Of a DNA stretch of 30,606 nt, positions 5,221 through 13,632 are shown in pieces. The position numbers and the translations under genes are program-made. Numbering within the stretch: position 1 is the first letter of the stretch; every line of letters begins with the position of its first letter. Origin of the DNA: Solimonas sp040377605 (GTDB taxonomy: Bacteria > Pseudomonadota > Gammaproteobacteria > Nevskiales > Nevskiaceae); NCBI GenBank assembly GCA_040377605.1, contig JBEIOK010000018.1, positions 1-30,606 on the forward strand, read 5' to 3'. The notes under the pieces are model-generated. The model made no database searches. It saw only the letters and a list, made by a program, of their open reading frames with translations, and was not told where the DNA came from.

Positions 5221-7860
5221 TCAGGCCACGGCTTGAACCGAGCGACGCACTTCCACGCGCTGGAAGCATTCGATCTGGTCGCCCGCCTTGATGTCGTTGT
5301 AGTCCTTCACACCGATACCGCACTCGGTGCCGGCTTCGACCTTCTGGACATCGTCCTTGAATCGGCGCAACGATTCCAGAACGCCTTCGTAGATGACGGT
5401 CTGGTTGCGAAGCACACGGATTGGCAGGCTTTTCTGGACCGAGCCCTCTATAACCAGACAGCCCGCAATATTGCCGAGCTTGGAACTGCGGAACACATCA
5501 CGAACCTGAGCAATACCCACGATCTGCTCGCGCGTTTCGGTGCCCAGCAAGCCGGACACTGCATCCGTCACGTCGTCGATGATCTCGTAGATGATCGAGT
5601 AGTAACGCACATCGATACCGGTATCCTGGATCCGCTTGCGCGCACCGCCGTCGGCACGAACATTGAAGCCGATGATGATGGCCTTGGATGCCATTGCCAG
5701 GTCTACGTCCGACTCGTTGATGCCGCCGATCGTCGACGACAACACGTTGACTTTGACCTCCTGGCTCGGAATCTTGCGCAAGGCTTCAGCGATTGCTTCG
5801 GCAGAACCCTGCACGTCGGACTTGATCATCAGGTTGAGCTGCTTGACCTCACCCTCGCCCATACGGGCCAGAAGCTGGTCCATTCGAACTGCCTGCGACT
5901 GTGCAAGCTTTTGCTCGCGCAACTTTTGCTCGCGCAGCAGGGCAAGCTCACGAGCCTTACGCTCGTCAGAAACCACGACGACGTCATCGCCGGCATCAGG
6001 CGCACCAGAAAGACCGAGGACCTGTACCGGAATCGAGGGGCCGGCCTCCTTCACTGGCCGTCCGGCCTCATCAAACATCGCACGGACACGACCGAAGTGA
6101 GGACCCGTCAGGATCACATCACCTTGGCGCAAGGTGCCCGCCCGCACGAGAACGGTGGCCACAGGGCCGCGTCCTTTCTCGATGGACGACTCCAGGATGT
6201 TGCCGCGCGCCAGCGCCTCGATCGGAGCGCGCAACTCCAGTACTTCGGCCTGAAGCAGAATGGCGTCCAGCAGCGCATCAATACCAAGACCGCTGACCGC
6301 AGACACCCCTACGAACTGCACGTCGCCGCCGTAGTCTTCAGCCACAACTTCTTCTTTCAACAATTCGTTCTTGACCCGATCCATATTGGCATCGGGTTTA
6401 TCCATCTTGGTGACGGCAACCACCAGTGGCGCCTTGGCAGCGCGCGCATGCTGCACCGCCTCGCGAGTCTGAGGCATGACGCCGTCATCACCTGCCACCA
6501 CCAGGATCACGATGTCGGTGACCTGGGCTCCGCGAGCACGCATACGCGTAAATGCGGCGTGACCCGGCGTGTCCAAGAAGGTCACGATGCCCTTGGCGGT
6601 CGGCACATGGTAGGCACCGATATGCTGCGTGATGCCACCCGCCTCGCCCGCCGCAATGCGCGTCTTGCGGATGTAGTCGAGTAACGAAGTCTTGCCGTGA
6701 TCGACATGTCCCATGATCGTCACGACCGGCGGACGTGGCGTGGTGTCGCCCTCGAGCGTGACGCCGGTCACCGCCTGCTCCAGACTGTCCTCGAGATCAC
6801 TGGCCTTGACCATCTTGGTCTTGTGCCCCATCTCCTCGACCATCAGCACAGCCGTATCCTGGTCCAGGGTCTGGTTGATGGTCGCCATGATGCCGTTCTT
6901 CATCATGACCTTGATCAGGTCCGTGGCCTTCACCGCCATGCGGTTGGCGAGTTCTCCGACGGTGATTGCCTCAGGCACCTCGACCTCGCGAACGATCGGC
7001 GCAACTGGCTTCTCGAAGCCGTGAGCGTTCTCGACACGAATGCGGCCCGAGGGCTTCTTTTGCTTCTTGTCGCGCTTCCCGCCCTTGCCCTCCGAGAGGT
7101 GCAATTCCTGACGATGATGGCGGTCATCCTTGGCAGCACGTTCGGCTGGCTTCTTTGCCGCTGCAGCCGGCGTTGCCGGTGCAGCCACCACAGGCTGGGC
7201 GGCAATCTGCTTCGCAGCCTCTGAAGCGCGTCGAATATTCTCCGCCGCGCGCGCGCGCGACTGCTCCGCGTCCCACTTGGCCTTATAAAGCGGGTCCTCG
7301 ACCAGACGACGGGAGTGCTCATCACGAACGCGCTTTTCGGCGGCAACGGCCTCGGCCGCTTCGCGGGCCTGTTCATCGAGCTTCTGCTGCGCCTCGAGCG
7401 CCTCTTGCTGCAAGCGCTCGGCCTCGGCCGCTGCAGCCGCCGCATCAATCTCAGCTTCGCGTTCAATCTGCCGGGGAGCAACGGCCTCCTCGACGCTGGG
7501 TGCTACCGCTGCGGCGTCGATTTCAGGCTCGGCTTCAACCTCGACTTCAGACTCATCGGGCTTCACATAGGTGCGCTTCTTGCGCACTTCGATGCTGACC
7601 GTCTTTGCAGGGGCTCCTCGGGCACCGCCCAATCGCAACTCAGAAGTTTCCTTGCGCTTCAGGGTAATTCGGCGTGGCTCGGCCGAAACCGCACCACGCG
7701 TTTTGTGCTGCAAGTAGTTGAGCAGCGCAACCTTGTCCTCAGCAGACACGGCCGCCTGAGCATCCTTGACTGCGACGCCTGCTTCCTTGAACTGCGCCAG
7801 CAACTCTTCGAGGGGACGCCCCAACTCTTTTGCAAAATCCTGCACCGTTACCGTCGACAT
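5221..7860 (-). CDS. infB: Translation initiation factor IF-2
   Basis: IF2 is the GTPase that recruits fMet-tRNA to the 30S subunit and promotes 50S joining. The protein has 879 residues: an IF2-N domain (1-50), a long charged Ala/Glu/Arg-rich linker (about 110-270), a second IF2-N-like domain (about 295-345), the G domain (about 378-545), then domains II-IV. G1 is GHVDHGKT (384-391) and G3 is DTPGH (430-434). G4 reads TKMD (484-487) where E. coli has NKID, and G5 reads SAV (520-522) where E. coli has SAK. The start at 7860 is backed by GAGGA six bases upstream. A GC dinucleotide tract near 7246-7258 only encodes linker residues. It lies between nusA and rbfA. Confidence 0.97.
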   Translation of the reverse strand: MSTVTVQDFAKELGRPLEELLAQFKEAGVAVKDAQAAVSAEDKVALLNYLQHKTRGAVSAEPRRITLKRKETSELRLGGARGAPAKTVSIEVRKKRTYVKPDESEVEVEAEPEIDAAAVAPSVEEAVAPRQIEREAEIDAAAAAAEAERLQQEALEAQQKLDEQAREAAEAVAAEKRVRDEHSRRLVEDPLYKAKWDAEQSRARAAENIRRASEAAKQIAAQPVVAAPATPAAAAKKPAERAAKDDRHHRQELHLSEGKGGKRDKKQKKPSGRIRVENAHGFEKPVAPIVREVEVPEAITVGELANRMAVKATDLIKVMMKNGIMATINQTLDQDTAVLMVEEMGHKTKMVKASDLEDSLEQAVTGVTLEGDTTPRPPVVTIMGHVDHGKTSLLDYIRKTRIAAGEAGGITQHIGAYHVPTAKGIVTFLDTPGHAAFTRMRARGAQVTDIVILVVAGDDGVMPQTREAVQHARAAKAPLVVAVTKMDKPDANMDRVKNELLKEEVVAEDYGGDVQFVGVSAVSGLGIDALLDAILLQAEVLELRAPIEALARGNILESSIEKGRGPVATVLVRAGTLRQGDVILTGPHFGRVRAMFDEAGRPVKEAGPSIPVQVLGLSGAPDAGDDVVVVSDERKARELALLREQKLREQKLAQSQAVRMDQLLARMGEGEVKQLNLMIKSDVQGSAEAIAEALRKIPSQEVKVNVLSSTIGGINESDVDLAMASKAIIIGFNVRADGGARKRIQDTGIDVRYYSIIYEIIDDVTDAVSGLLGTETREQIVGIAQVRDVFRSSKLGNIAGCLVIEGSVQKSLPIRVLRNQTVIYEGVLESLRRFKDDVQKVEAGTECGIGVKDYNDIKAGDQIECFQRVEVRRSVQAVA

Positions 7861-7894
7861 AGGTCTTCCTCGAACTCGCTTTATGCGCTCTGCG

Positions 7895-9385
7895 TCAGGC
7901 GTAAGCCTTGGCGCGAGCAGCCATGATCAACTGCGAAGCTCGTTCCGGATCAAACTGAGGAATCATCTCCAGCAGTTCATCAGTGGCAAGGTCCGCCAGG
8001 CTCTCCAGCGTCGAAACACTCGCCTCGGCCAGCTGATAAGCAGTGTCTTCATCCATCCCTTCCAGCTCAAGCAGATCCGCAGCAGGCGCCGCGTGTGCGC
8101 GCTGCTCCGCCTTTGCAATGGCCTTCGTCAGCAGCACGTCACGAGCTCGGTTGCGCAACTCATCGACAATCTGCTCATCAAACTCTTCGATCCCGAGGAG
8201 CTCCTCGGTTGGCACGTAGGCAATCTCTTCGAGCGTCGTGAAGCCTTCCTGGACCAAAACGCCAGCAACCTCGGCATCAACATCCAAGCTATCCATAAAC
8301 ATTTGCAGGACCGACTGGTTCTCCTGCTCCTTCTTGGCCTCCGCGTCGGTACTCGTCATCACATTGAGCGTCCAGCCGGTAAGCTCCGAAGCTAGGCGAA
8401 CATTCTGGCCGCCGCGACCGATTGCCTGAGCCAGCTTCTCTTCAGAAACGCCGATCGTCATCGAGTGGGACTCTTCATCGACGATAATGGTTTCGACCTC
8501 CGCCGGCGCCATCGCATTAATGACAAACTGCGCAATGTTTTCGTCCCACGGCACGATATCGACGCGCTCTCCAGCCAGTTCATTGGAAACGCTCTGAACG
8601 CGCGAGCCACGCATGCCGACGCATGCGCCGACCGGATCAATACGCTTGTCCTTGGCCTGAACCGCAATCTTGGCGCGCAATCCCGGGTCACGCGCCGCAC
8701 CCTTGAGTTCAATGAGCCCCTGTGCGATCTCTGGCACCTCGAGCTTGAACAGTTCCATCAGATAGATGGGCGACGTGCGTGACAGGAAGAGCTGCGGGCC
8801 ACGAACCTGCGGGCTGACCTCATAGAGATATCCACGAATGCGGTCTCCTGGGCGAACCGGCTCGCGCGGGATCAGATGCTCGCGCGGCACAACCGCCTCG
8901 GCATTGTTGCCCAGGTCAATGATGACGTTACCGCGCTCCAGCCGCTTGACCTGGCCGGAAATCAACTCGCCGATGCGATGCTTGTAAGCGGCGACCACTT
9001 GAGCCCGCTCAGCTTCGCGCACTTTTTGCACAATGACCTGCTTGGCCTTCTGCGCACCGATGCGGCCGAAGTCGACCGAATCGACTTTTCGCTCGATGAC
9101 ATCGCCAGCAACGGCGGCTGGATTCTCCTTCTGCGCGTAGGAAAGCTTGATCTGACGCTCGGGATACTCAAAATCCTCGCTGTCATCCTCAAGCACTGTC
9201 CAACGCCGGAAGGTTTCGTAGTCCCCGGTCTCGCGGTCGATCGCGACGCGAAGGTCGGACTCGTCGCCGTACTGCTCCTTGCCGGCGGAGGCCAACGCAG
9301 CTTCCAGCGCAAGAAAGATCAGATCCTTCTCTACGCCTTTCTCGTTGGAGACCACATCGACCATCAGCAGAATGTTCTTGTTCAT
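7895..9385 (-). CDS. nusA: Transcription termination/antitermination factor NusA
   Basis: NusA binds RNA polymerase and nascent RNA, modulating pausing, intrinsic and Rho termination and antitermination. The protein has 496 residues, almost identical in length to E. coli NusA. The domain order is clear: the polymerase-binding NTD (1-125), an S1 domain (about 135-200), two KH domains (GACVGMRGSRVQSV and IGRGGQNVRLASELTGW), and two C-terminal acidic repeats (about 365-495). The presence of both acidic repeats is the proteobacterial form, which can contact the alpha-CTD. It follows rimP by six bases. In E. coli NusA acts on the terminators of its own operon, and a matching terminator lies upstream of rimP here. 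Confidence 0.98.
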   Translation of the reverse strand: MNKNILLMVDVVSNEKGVEKDLIFLALEAALASAGKEQYGDESDLRVAIDRETGDYETFRRWTVLEDDSEDFEYPERQIKLSYAQKENPAAVAGDVIERKVDSVDFGRIGAQKAKQVIVQKVREAERAQVVAAYKHRIGELISGQVKRLERGNVIIDLGNNAEAVVPREHLIPREPVRPGDRIRGYLYEVSPQVRGPQLFLSRTSPIYLMELFKLEVPEIAQGLIELKGAARDPGLRAKIAVQAKDKRIDPVGACVGMRGSRVQSVSNELAGERVDIVPWDENIAQFVINAMAPAEVETIIVDEESHSMTIGVSEEKLAQAIGRGGQNVRLASELTGWTLNVMTSTDAEAKKEQENQSVLQMFMDSLDVDAEVAGVLVQEGFTTLEEIAYVPTEELLGIEEFDEQIVDELRNRARDVLLTKAIAKAEQRAHAAPAADLLELEGMDEDTAYQLAEASVSTLESLADLATDELLEMIPQFDPERASQLIMAARAKAYA

Positions 9386-9391
9386 GGCCCT

Positions 9392-9856
9392 TTACTCTCG
9401 ATCGTATTCTGGGACGAGGCGAGCGCGATCGATTTCCGCAAGCGGAATTTCGACCATGCCTTCGGCAGTTTGGAGGGAAACAACGGTATCGGTGATATGC
9501 CGAATCCAGCCGATAAAGCGGCGGCGCCCATTCAGAGGCGCCATCAACTGGATACGCGCCTGTTCATTCATGAAACGGGCGTAATGCGCTGGCTTGGCCA
9601 AAGGCCGGTCAAGACCAGGCGACGAAACTTCCAGGCTGTAGGGGGTGCTGACGGGATCTTCGACGTCGAGAACCGCCGCAACCTCACGACTCACCTTTTC
9701 GCAATCCTCGACGGTGATGCCCGCAGCGATATCAATATAAAGACGAAGCAGCGCGTGCTTGCCGCTGGGACTAAACTCCAGCAGCACAAGTTCATACCCA
9801 AGCGCGGTTATCACCGGCTCCAGCAGAAGCTCCAGCCTTTCTCTCAATACGGCCAT
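9392..9856 (-). CDS. rimP: Ribosome maturation factor RimP
   Basis: RimP binds pre-30S particles and speeds S12/S19 incorporation. The protein has 154 residues. The N-terminal alpha/beta domain contains GYELVLLEF and LRLYIDIAAGITVEDCEKVS, and the segment YSLEVSSPGLDRPL is the strongest family signature. The C-terminal SH3-like domain follows. The ATG at 9856 has GGATGAG upstream. It is the first protein gene after the initiator tRNA and is separated from it by a terminator-like hairpin, the same arrangement as metY-rimP-nusA-infB in E. coli. Confidence 0.96.
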   Translation of the reverse strand: MAVLRERLELLLEPVITALGYELVLLEFSPSGKHALLRLYIDIAAGITVEDCEKVSREVAAVLDVEDPVSTPYSLEVSSPGLDRPLAKPAHYARFMNEQARIQLMAPLNGRRRFIGWIRHITDTVVSLQTAEGMVEIPLAEIDRARLVPEYDRE

Positions 9857-9876
9857 TCACTCATCCGAACGAGGCC

Positions 9877-9904
9877 AATAAAAAAGGCCCTCAAGGGGGC
9901 CTTT
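9877..9904 (-). terminator. Terminator/attenuator between tRNA-fMet and rimP
   Basis: On the minus strand AAAGGCCC pairs with GGGCCTTT (plus 9897-9904 and 9883-9890) around a six-base loop. The stem runs into TTTTTT and then ATT. It lies between the tRNA 3' end and the rimP start, so partial read-through probably sets rimP-nusA-infB expression, as known for the E. coli metY operon. Confidence 0.85.
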
Positions 9905-9919
9905 CTCAAGCCAACAAAT

Positions 9920-9996
<77 letters not shown>

Positions 9997-10010
9997 CCAG
10001 ACAGTCGAAA

Positions 10011-10039
10011 ATTATAGTGTATAACCCGTCGACAAGCAA
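10011..10039 (-). promoter_or_regulatory. Promoter of tRNA-fMet / rimP operon
   Basis: On the minus strand: TTGCTT (plus 10034-10039), a 17-base spacer, then a perfect TATAAT (plus 10011-10016). The predicted start leaves a 5' leader of only about 7-8 bases before the tRNA. It lies directly behind the tRNA-Leu terminator, so the tRNA-fMet unit is independently transcribed. Confidence 0.75.
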
Positions 10040-10076
10040 GCTATTCGGGACGACTGAAACGCTGCAAATACCGGTA

Positions 10077-10106
10077 TCAAAAAGAGAAACCGGCGTCAGA
10101 GCCGGC
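10077..10106 (-). terminator. Rho-independent terminator after tRNA-Leu
   Basis: On the minus strand the stem GCCGG/CCGGC (plus 10101-10105 with 10090-10094) encloses a six-base loop. The tract TTTCTCTTTTTG follows. It lies 16 bases after the tRNA-Leu 3' end. Confidence 0.75.
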
Positions 10107-10121
10107 CCATCCTGTTACTGC

Positions 10122-10206
10122 TGGTGCCCACGGAGAGACTCGAACTCCCATGACTTTCGCCGCTACCACCTCAAGGTAGTGTGTCTACCAATTCCACCAC
10201 GTGGGC
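10122..10206 (-). tRNA. tRNA-Leu (GAG)
   Basis: An 85-nt class II tRNA with encoded CCA. The acceptor stem GCCCACG pairs with CGTGGGC. The D-arm has the leucine sequence GGTGGAATTGGTAGACAC, and the anticodon stem CTACC/GGTAG encloses TTGAGGT, giving anticodon GAG. A long variable arm is present. It closely resembles E. coli leuU, which also lies downstream of secG. Confidence 0.96.
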
Positions 10207-10261
10207 ATATCCATCAACCAGCGGGCGGCGATTCTAGCGCCCACTCTTCGATTTGTCTCTA

Positions 10262-10615
10262 CTACTCTGGCACTGCGGGCGCTTCTGCGGACGCGGGCGC
10301 AGCCACCGCTTCCGGAGCCGCGGCATCCGGCACGGCCACCGTAGGCTGCTGTACGCGATCAACGACGGATGAGCCGGCCTCTTTCTGCCCATGCACCAGA
10401 TAGGCGAGCGCCAAGCTGACCACGAAGAAAATCGTGGCGAGCCAAGCCGTGGCGCGGGACATGAAGTTGGCCGAGCCCCGGCTTCCGAAGACGGTGCCCG
10501 ACGCACCGCTGCCGAAAGCCGCACCCGCGTCCGCCCCTTTTCCATGCTGCAACAGGATCAGACCCACCAGGCCGAGGGCCACGACGACCTGCACAATCAC
10601 CAAAATCGTATACAT
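10262..10615 (-). CDS. secG: Preprotein translocase subunit SecG
   Basis: SecG is a small inner-membrane partner of SecYE that assists SecA-driven export. The protein has 117 residues. The first transmembrane helix is about residues 3-22 (YTILVIVQVVVALGLVGLIL), followed by the conserved LLQHGKGADAGAAFGSGASGTVFGS loop and a second helix at about 57-75. The C-terminal tail (about 85-117) is an Ala/Pro/Glu-rich low-complexity extension of the kind common in high-GC gammaproteobacteria. It follows tpiA by six bases and precedes tRNA-Leu, as in E. coli. Confidence 0.96.
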   Translation of the reverse strand: MYTILVIVQVVVALGLVGLILLQHGKGADAGAAFGSGASGTVFGSRGSANFMSRATAWLATIFFVVSLALAYLVHGQKEAGSSVVDRVQQPTVAVPDAAAPEAVAAPASAEAPAVPE

Positions 10616-10621
10616 GTGTCT

Positions 10622-11392
10622 CTACTCTGACTGGGCCTGCGCCGCGGCGCAGATCGCCAGAAATTCGTTAGCCTTCAGGGACGCGCCGCCAATCAGTCCA
10701 CCGTCGATATCCGGGCAGGCCAGGAGCTCTCCCGCATTGTCGGCCTTCATGCTGCCGCCATAGAGGATGCGCGTCGAATTCGCGATTTTAGCATCCTGGA
10801 CCGCCAAACGACCACGGATGAATTGATGCACCGCCTGCGCCTGCTCGGGGGTCGCTGTTCGACCGGTTCCGATCGCCCAGACTGGCTCGTACGCAATCAC
10901 GGCATTCTTGAACACCGCCGCTCCACTGCTCACGAGCACTGCGTCCAGCTGCCGCGCCACGACCGCCTCCGTAGCCCCGGACTCGCGCTCCTGCAGGGTC
11001 TCGCCTATGCATAGCACCGGGATGAGACCACTGTTTTGCGCGCACTGAAACTTCCGTGCTACCACCGCATCCGATTCACCATAGAGCGAGCGACGCTCCG
11101 AGTGCCCCACGATTACGGCACTGCAACCGATATCGCGCAACATGCTGCCAAGCACTTCTCCCGTGAACGCGCCGGCCTTCTGCTGATCTGCGAGATTCTG
11201 TGCACCGAGCTGAACCGGACTCCCCTCAATCTGCCGCCCCACCGAGTCGAGGTATACCAGCGGCGGACAGATCAGTACATCAACCTTGGGGTACTTGCGC
11301 GCATCCAGCATGATCTCGTGAACCAGGCTCGTGTTCGCGTCGCGGGACCCGTTCATTTTCCAATTGCCAGCAATCAGCTTCCGGCGATCCAT
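10622..11392 (-). CDS. tpiA: Triosephosphate isomerase
   Basis: It interconverts dihydroxyacetone phosphate and glyceraldehyde 3-phosphate in the cytosol as a homodimer. The protein has 256 residues. Catalytic positions are all present: Lys12 in GNWKMNG, His97 in VGHSERR and Glu169 in AYEPVWAIGTG. The phosphate-binding LYGGSMKADN motif lies near the C-terminus. The ATG at 11392 has AAGGAG at ideal spacing. It lies between glmM and secG, the conserved order, and is probably co-transcribed with both. Confidence 0.98.
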   Translation of the reverse strand: MDRRKLIAGNWKMNGSRDANTSLVHEIMLDARKYPKVDVLICPPLVYLDSVGRQIEGSPVQLGAQNLADQQKAGAFTGEVLGSMLRDIGCSAVIVGHSERRSLYGESDAVVARKFQCAQNSGLIPVLCIGETLQERESGATEAVVARQLDAVLVSSGAAVFKNAVIAYEPVWAIGTGRTATPEQAQAVHQFIRGRLAVQDAKIANSTRILYGGSMKADNAGELLACPDIDGGLIGGASLKANEFLAICAAAQAQSE

Positions 11393-11411
11393 CGTCTGTC
11401 TCCTTCAGAAT

Positions 11412-12752
11412 TTATAGCTGTGCACGACGCACACAATCGGCCAGCAGTTCGGCTTCACGGTTGGTCTCGACAGCATCCTCGCCCTCGACCATGACCCTCA
11501 GCAGCGGCTCGGTGCCGGATGCCCTCAGCAGCACCCGACCGCGGCGGCCAAGACGCTGCTCCGCAGCGCGTTGCGCTTCGCGAATGGTGGCCGACTCCAG
11601 CAAGCCGGCAGCCCCGGCCTTGGACGCAACCGGCACATTGAGAAGTCGCTGGGGGAAACGCTTCATGCCCCCGGCCAGTTCAGCCAGACTGCGTCCCTCC
11701 TGCTGCATCGCCGACAACACTTGCAGGGCCGATACGATGCCGTCCCCCGTGGTCGTCTTGTCGAGGCACAGCGTGTGTCCGGATGTCTCGCCGCCCAGCA
11801 CGCCTCCCCTGGCGCGCAGCATCTCCATGACATAACGGTCACCAACCTTGGCCCGATCAAACTCGATACCCAGATCCGTCAGCCCCCGCTCCAGTCCCAG
11901 ATTCGACATCAAGGTGCCGATCACCGGCCCGCGTAACGTACCCGCCTTCGCTCGCTGGCAAGCAATGATGTAGAGAATCTGGTCACCGTCAATCTCGGCG
12001 CCCTGGGCGTCAACCATCAGGCAGCGGTCGGCGTCACCATCAAGCGCAATCCCCAGGCTTGCGCCATGGCGAATAACAGCAGCCTGCAAAGCTTCCAGAT
12101 GGGTCGATCCGCAGCCGTCATTGATGTTCAGACCGTTGGGCTGCGCACCAATGGTCACAACCTGGGCGCCCAACTCCTCGAACACTGCGGGCGCCACTCG
12201 ATACGCCGCGCCGTTTGCGCAGTCCACCACCAGCTTGAGGCCGTCCAACGCGACGCCGTCAAAGGTGCTCTTGCAGGCTTCGATATACCGACCTGGTGCG
12301 TCATCAACCCGCTTGGCACGCCCTAGCTGCGCCGGCTCCACACATTCCATCGGCCGCTCCAGCCAAGCCTCGATCGACGATTCCAGCGCGTCGTCCAACT
12401 TGCCCCCGTTGGGCCCGAAGAACTTGACGCCATTATCGTGATGCGGGTTGTGCGAAGCCGAGATGACGATCCCGGCCTGCGCACGCAGCACTCGTGTCAG
12501 ATAAGCCACCCCGGGCGTAGGAAGCGGCCCCAGCAGATCGACCTCTACACCTGCTGCCGCAAGTCCTGCCTCGAGAGCAGATTCAAAGACATAGCCAGAC
12601 CGACGCGTATCCTTGCCGATCACCACCTTGGCCCCAGCCGCGCCCCCGAGCACCCGTCCCGCGGCCCAACCCAGCTTCAGGGCGAACTCGGGCGTCATCG
12701 GGAGTTCACCGACGCGGCCGCGGATGCCATCGGTCCCGAAGTACTTGCGCAT
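11412..12752 (-). CDS. glmM: Phosphoglucosamine mutase
   Basis: GlmM converts glucosamine 6-phosphate to glucosamine 1-phosphate, the step before GlmU in UDP-GlcNAc synthesis for peptidoglycan and LPS. The ATG at 12752 gives 446 residues, starting with the family signature RKYFGTDGIRG. The phosphoserine is Ser100 in ISASHNP, the magnesium loop is DGDADRC, and the phosphate-binding RASGTEPLLRVMVEG lies near the C-terminus. The start overlaps the folP stop as TGATG, and an in-frame GTG lies one codon upstream. The tight overlap suggests translational coupling to folP, as in other proteobacteria. Confidence 0.97.
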   Translation of the reverse strand: MRKYFGTDGIRGRVGELPMTPEFALKLGWAAGRVLGGAAGAKVVIGKDTRRSGYVFESALEAGLAAAGVEVDLLGPLPTPGVAYLTRVLRAQAGIVISASHNPHHDNGVKFFGPNGGKLDDALESSIEAWLERPMECVEPAQLGRAKRVDDAPGRYIEACKSTFDGVALDGLKLVVDCANGAAYRVAPAVFEELGAQVVTIGAQPNGLNINDGCGSTHLEALQAAVIRHGASLGIALDGDADRCLMVDAQGAEIDGDQILYIIACQRAKAGTLRGPVIGTLMSNLGLERGLTDLGIEFDRAKVGDRYVMEMLRARGGVLGGETSGHTLCLDKTTTGDGIVSALQVLSAMQQEGRSLAELAGGMKRFPQRLLNVPVASKAGAAGLLESATIREAQRAAEQRLGRRGRVLLRASGTEPLLRVMVEGEDAVETNREAELLADCVRRAQL

Positions 12753-13591
12753 CACTTCCCCCCACCTGCCTGTCGAATTGCCTGAACAACGGCCAGCGCA
12801 TCCGCCGTCGCCCGCACATCATGGGCGCGCACTATAGCGGCCCCCAACCACGCTGCAACACTGGCGGCACCGAGGCTGGCGGGCAGGCGCTCGGAAACCT
12901 CGCGACCAAGCAAATGTTGAAACATCGATTTGCGTGAAACCCCCACCAGCAATGGACGCCCCAGTGCAGCCAGTCGCGGCAACTGCGATAACAGTCTCAA
13001 GTTGTGATCGAGGGTCTTGCCGAAGCCAATGCCTGGATCCAGCAGCAGACTTGAGAGGTCAATGCCTCCCCGCTGGCATGCAAGGATGCGATCGGCAAAA
13101 AACTGACAGACTTCTTCCGCCACCTCCGCGTACTGCGGCGATTGCTGCATCGTGCGGGGCCCTCCCTGCATATGCATGAGGCAAACCGCCGCACCGGTCT
13201 GCGAGGCCGCTTCAACGGCACCGGGAGCCCGCAGGGCATTCACGTCATTGATGATCTGGGCTCCTGCCTGGCAGGCCGCGCGCATCACTGCCGGCTTCAT
13301 CGTGTCGATCGAAATGACGACACCGAAGTTGCGGTTCAGCCGCTCGATAACCGGAATCACTCGATCCAGTTCCAGTTGCTCCGGCACCGCCTCAGCGCCG
13401 GGTCGGGTCGACTCTCCACCGACATCGATAATGCGCGCACCTTCCGCCACCATGGATGCGGCTCGACGCAGGGCGGATTCGACATCGGCATGATGCCCTC
13501 CATCCGAGAAGGAGTCGGGCGTCACATTGAGCACGCCCATGACCAAGGGCACGCTCAGATCCAGTGAGCCGCGAGGGAGGCGCAGTTCCAT
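12752..13591 (-). CDS. folP: Dihydropteroate synthase
   Basis: DHPS condenses 6-hydroxymethyl-dihydropterin pyrophosphate with p-aminobenzoate; it is the target of sulfonamides. The protein has 279 residues in a TIM-barrel fold. Both signatures are intact: MGVLNVTPDSFSDGG (about 18-32) and GGESTRPGA (about 59-67), followed by a SRKS motif near the C-terminus. The start at 13591 has no visible Shine-Dalgarno sequence. The T-tract of the terminator behind ftsH ends only a few bases upstream, so the effective leader is very short. It overlaps glmM at its 3' end. Confidence 0.96.
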   Translation of the reverse strand: MELRLPRGSLDLSVPLVMGVLNVTPDSFSDGGHHADVESALRRAASMVAEGARIIDVGGESTRPGAEAVPEQLELDRVIPVIERLNRNFGVVISIDTMKPAVMRAACQAGAQIINDVNALRAPGAVEAASQTGAAVCLMHMQGGPRTMQQSPQYAEVAEEVCQFFADRILACQRGGIDLSSLLLDPGIGFGKTLDHNLRLLSQLPRLAALGRPLLVGVSRKSMFQHLLGREVSERLPASLGAASVAAWLGAAIVRAHDVRATADALAVVQAIRQAGGGK

Positions 13592-13598
13592 GCGGACG

Positions 13599-13626
13599 AA
13601 AAACAGAGGCCGGCGCTAGGCCGGCC
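13599..13626 (-). terminator. Rho-independent terminator between ftsH and folP
   Basis: On the minus strand GGCCGGC pairs with GCCGGCC (plus 13620-13626 and 13608-13614) around five bases. TCTGTTTTTCG follows. It sits in the 41-base gap between the ftsH stop and the folP start, so folP-glmM probably depends on read-through or a promoter inside ftsH. Confidence 0.8.
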
Positions 13627-13632
13627 CCGGAT

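Noticed and set aside
5041..6684. A 547-codon open frame on + opposite infB
   Set aside because: It runs antisense to a complete IF2 gene in GC-rich DNA, has Arg/His/Asp-rich composition and no recognisable domain; it is a shadow frame.
7246..7258. GC dinucleotide repeat in infB
   Set aside because: It is short, in frame and encodes ordinary Ala/Arg linker residues; no evidence for phase variation.
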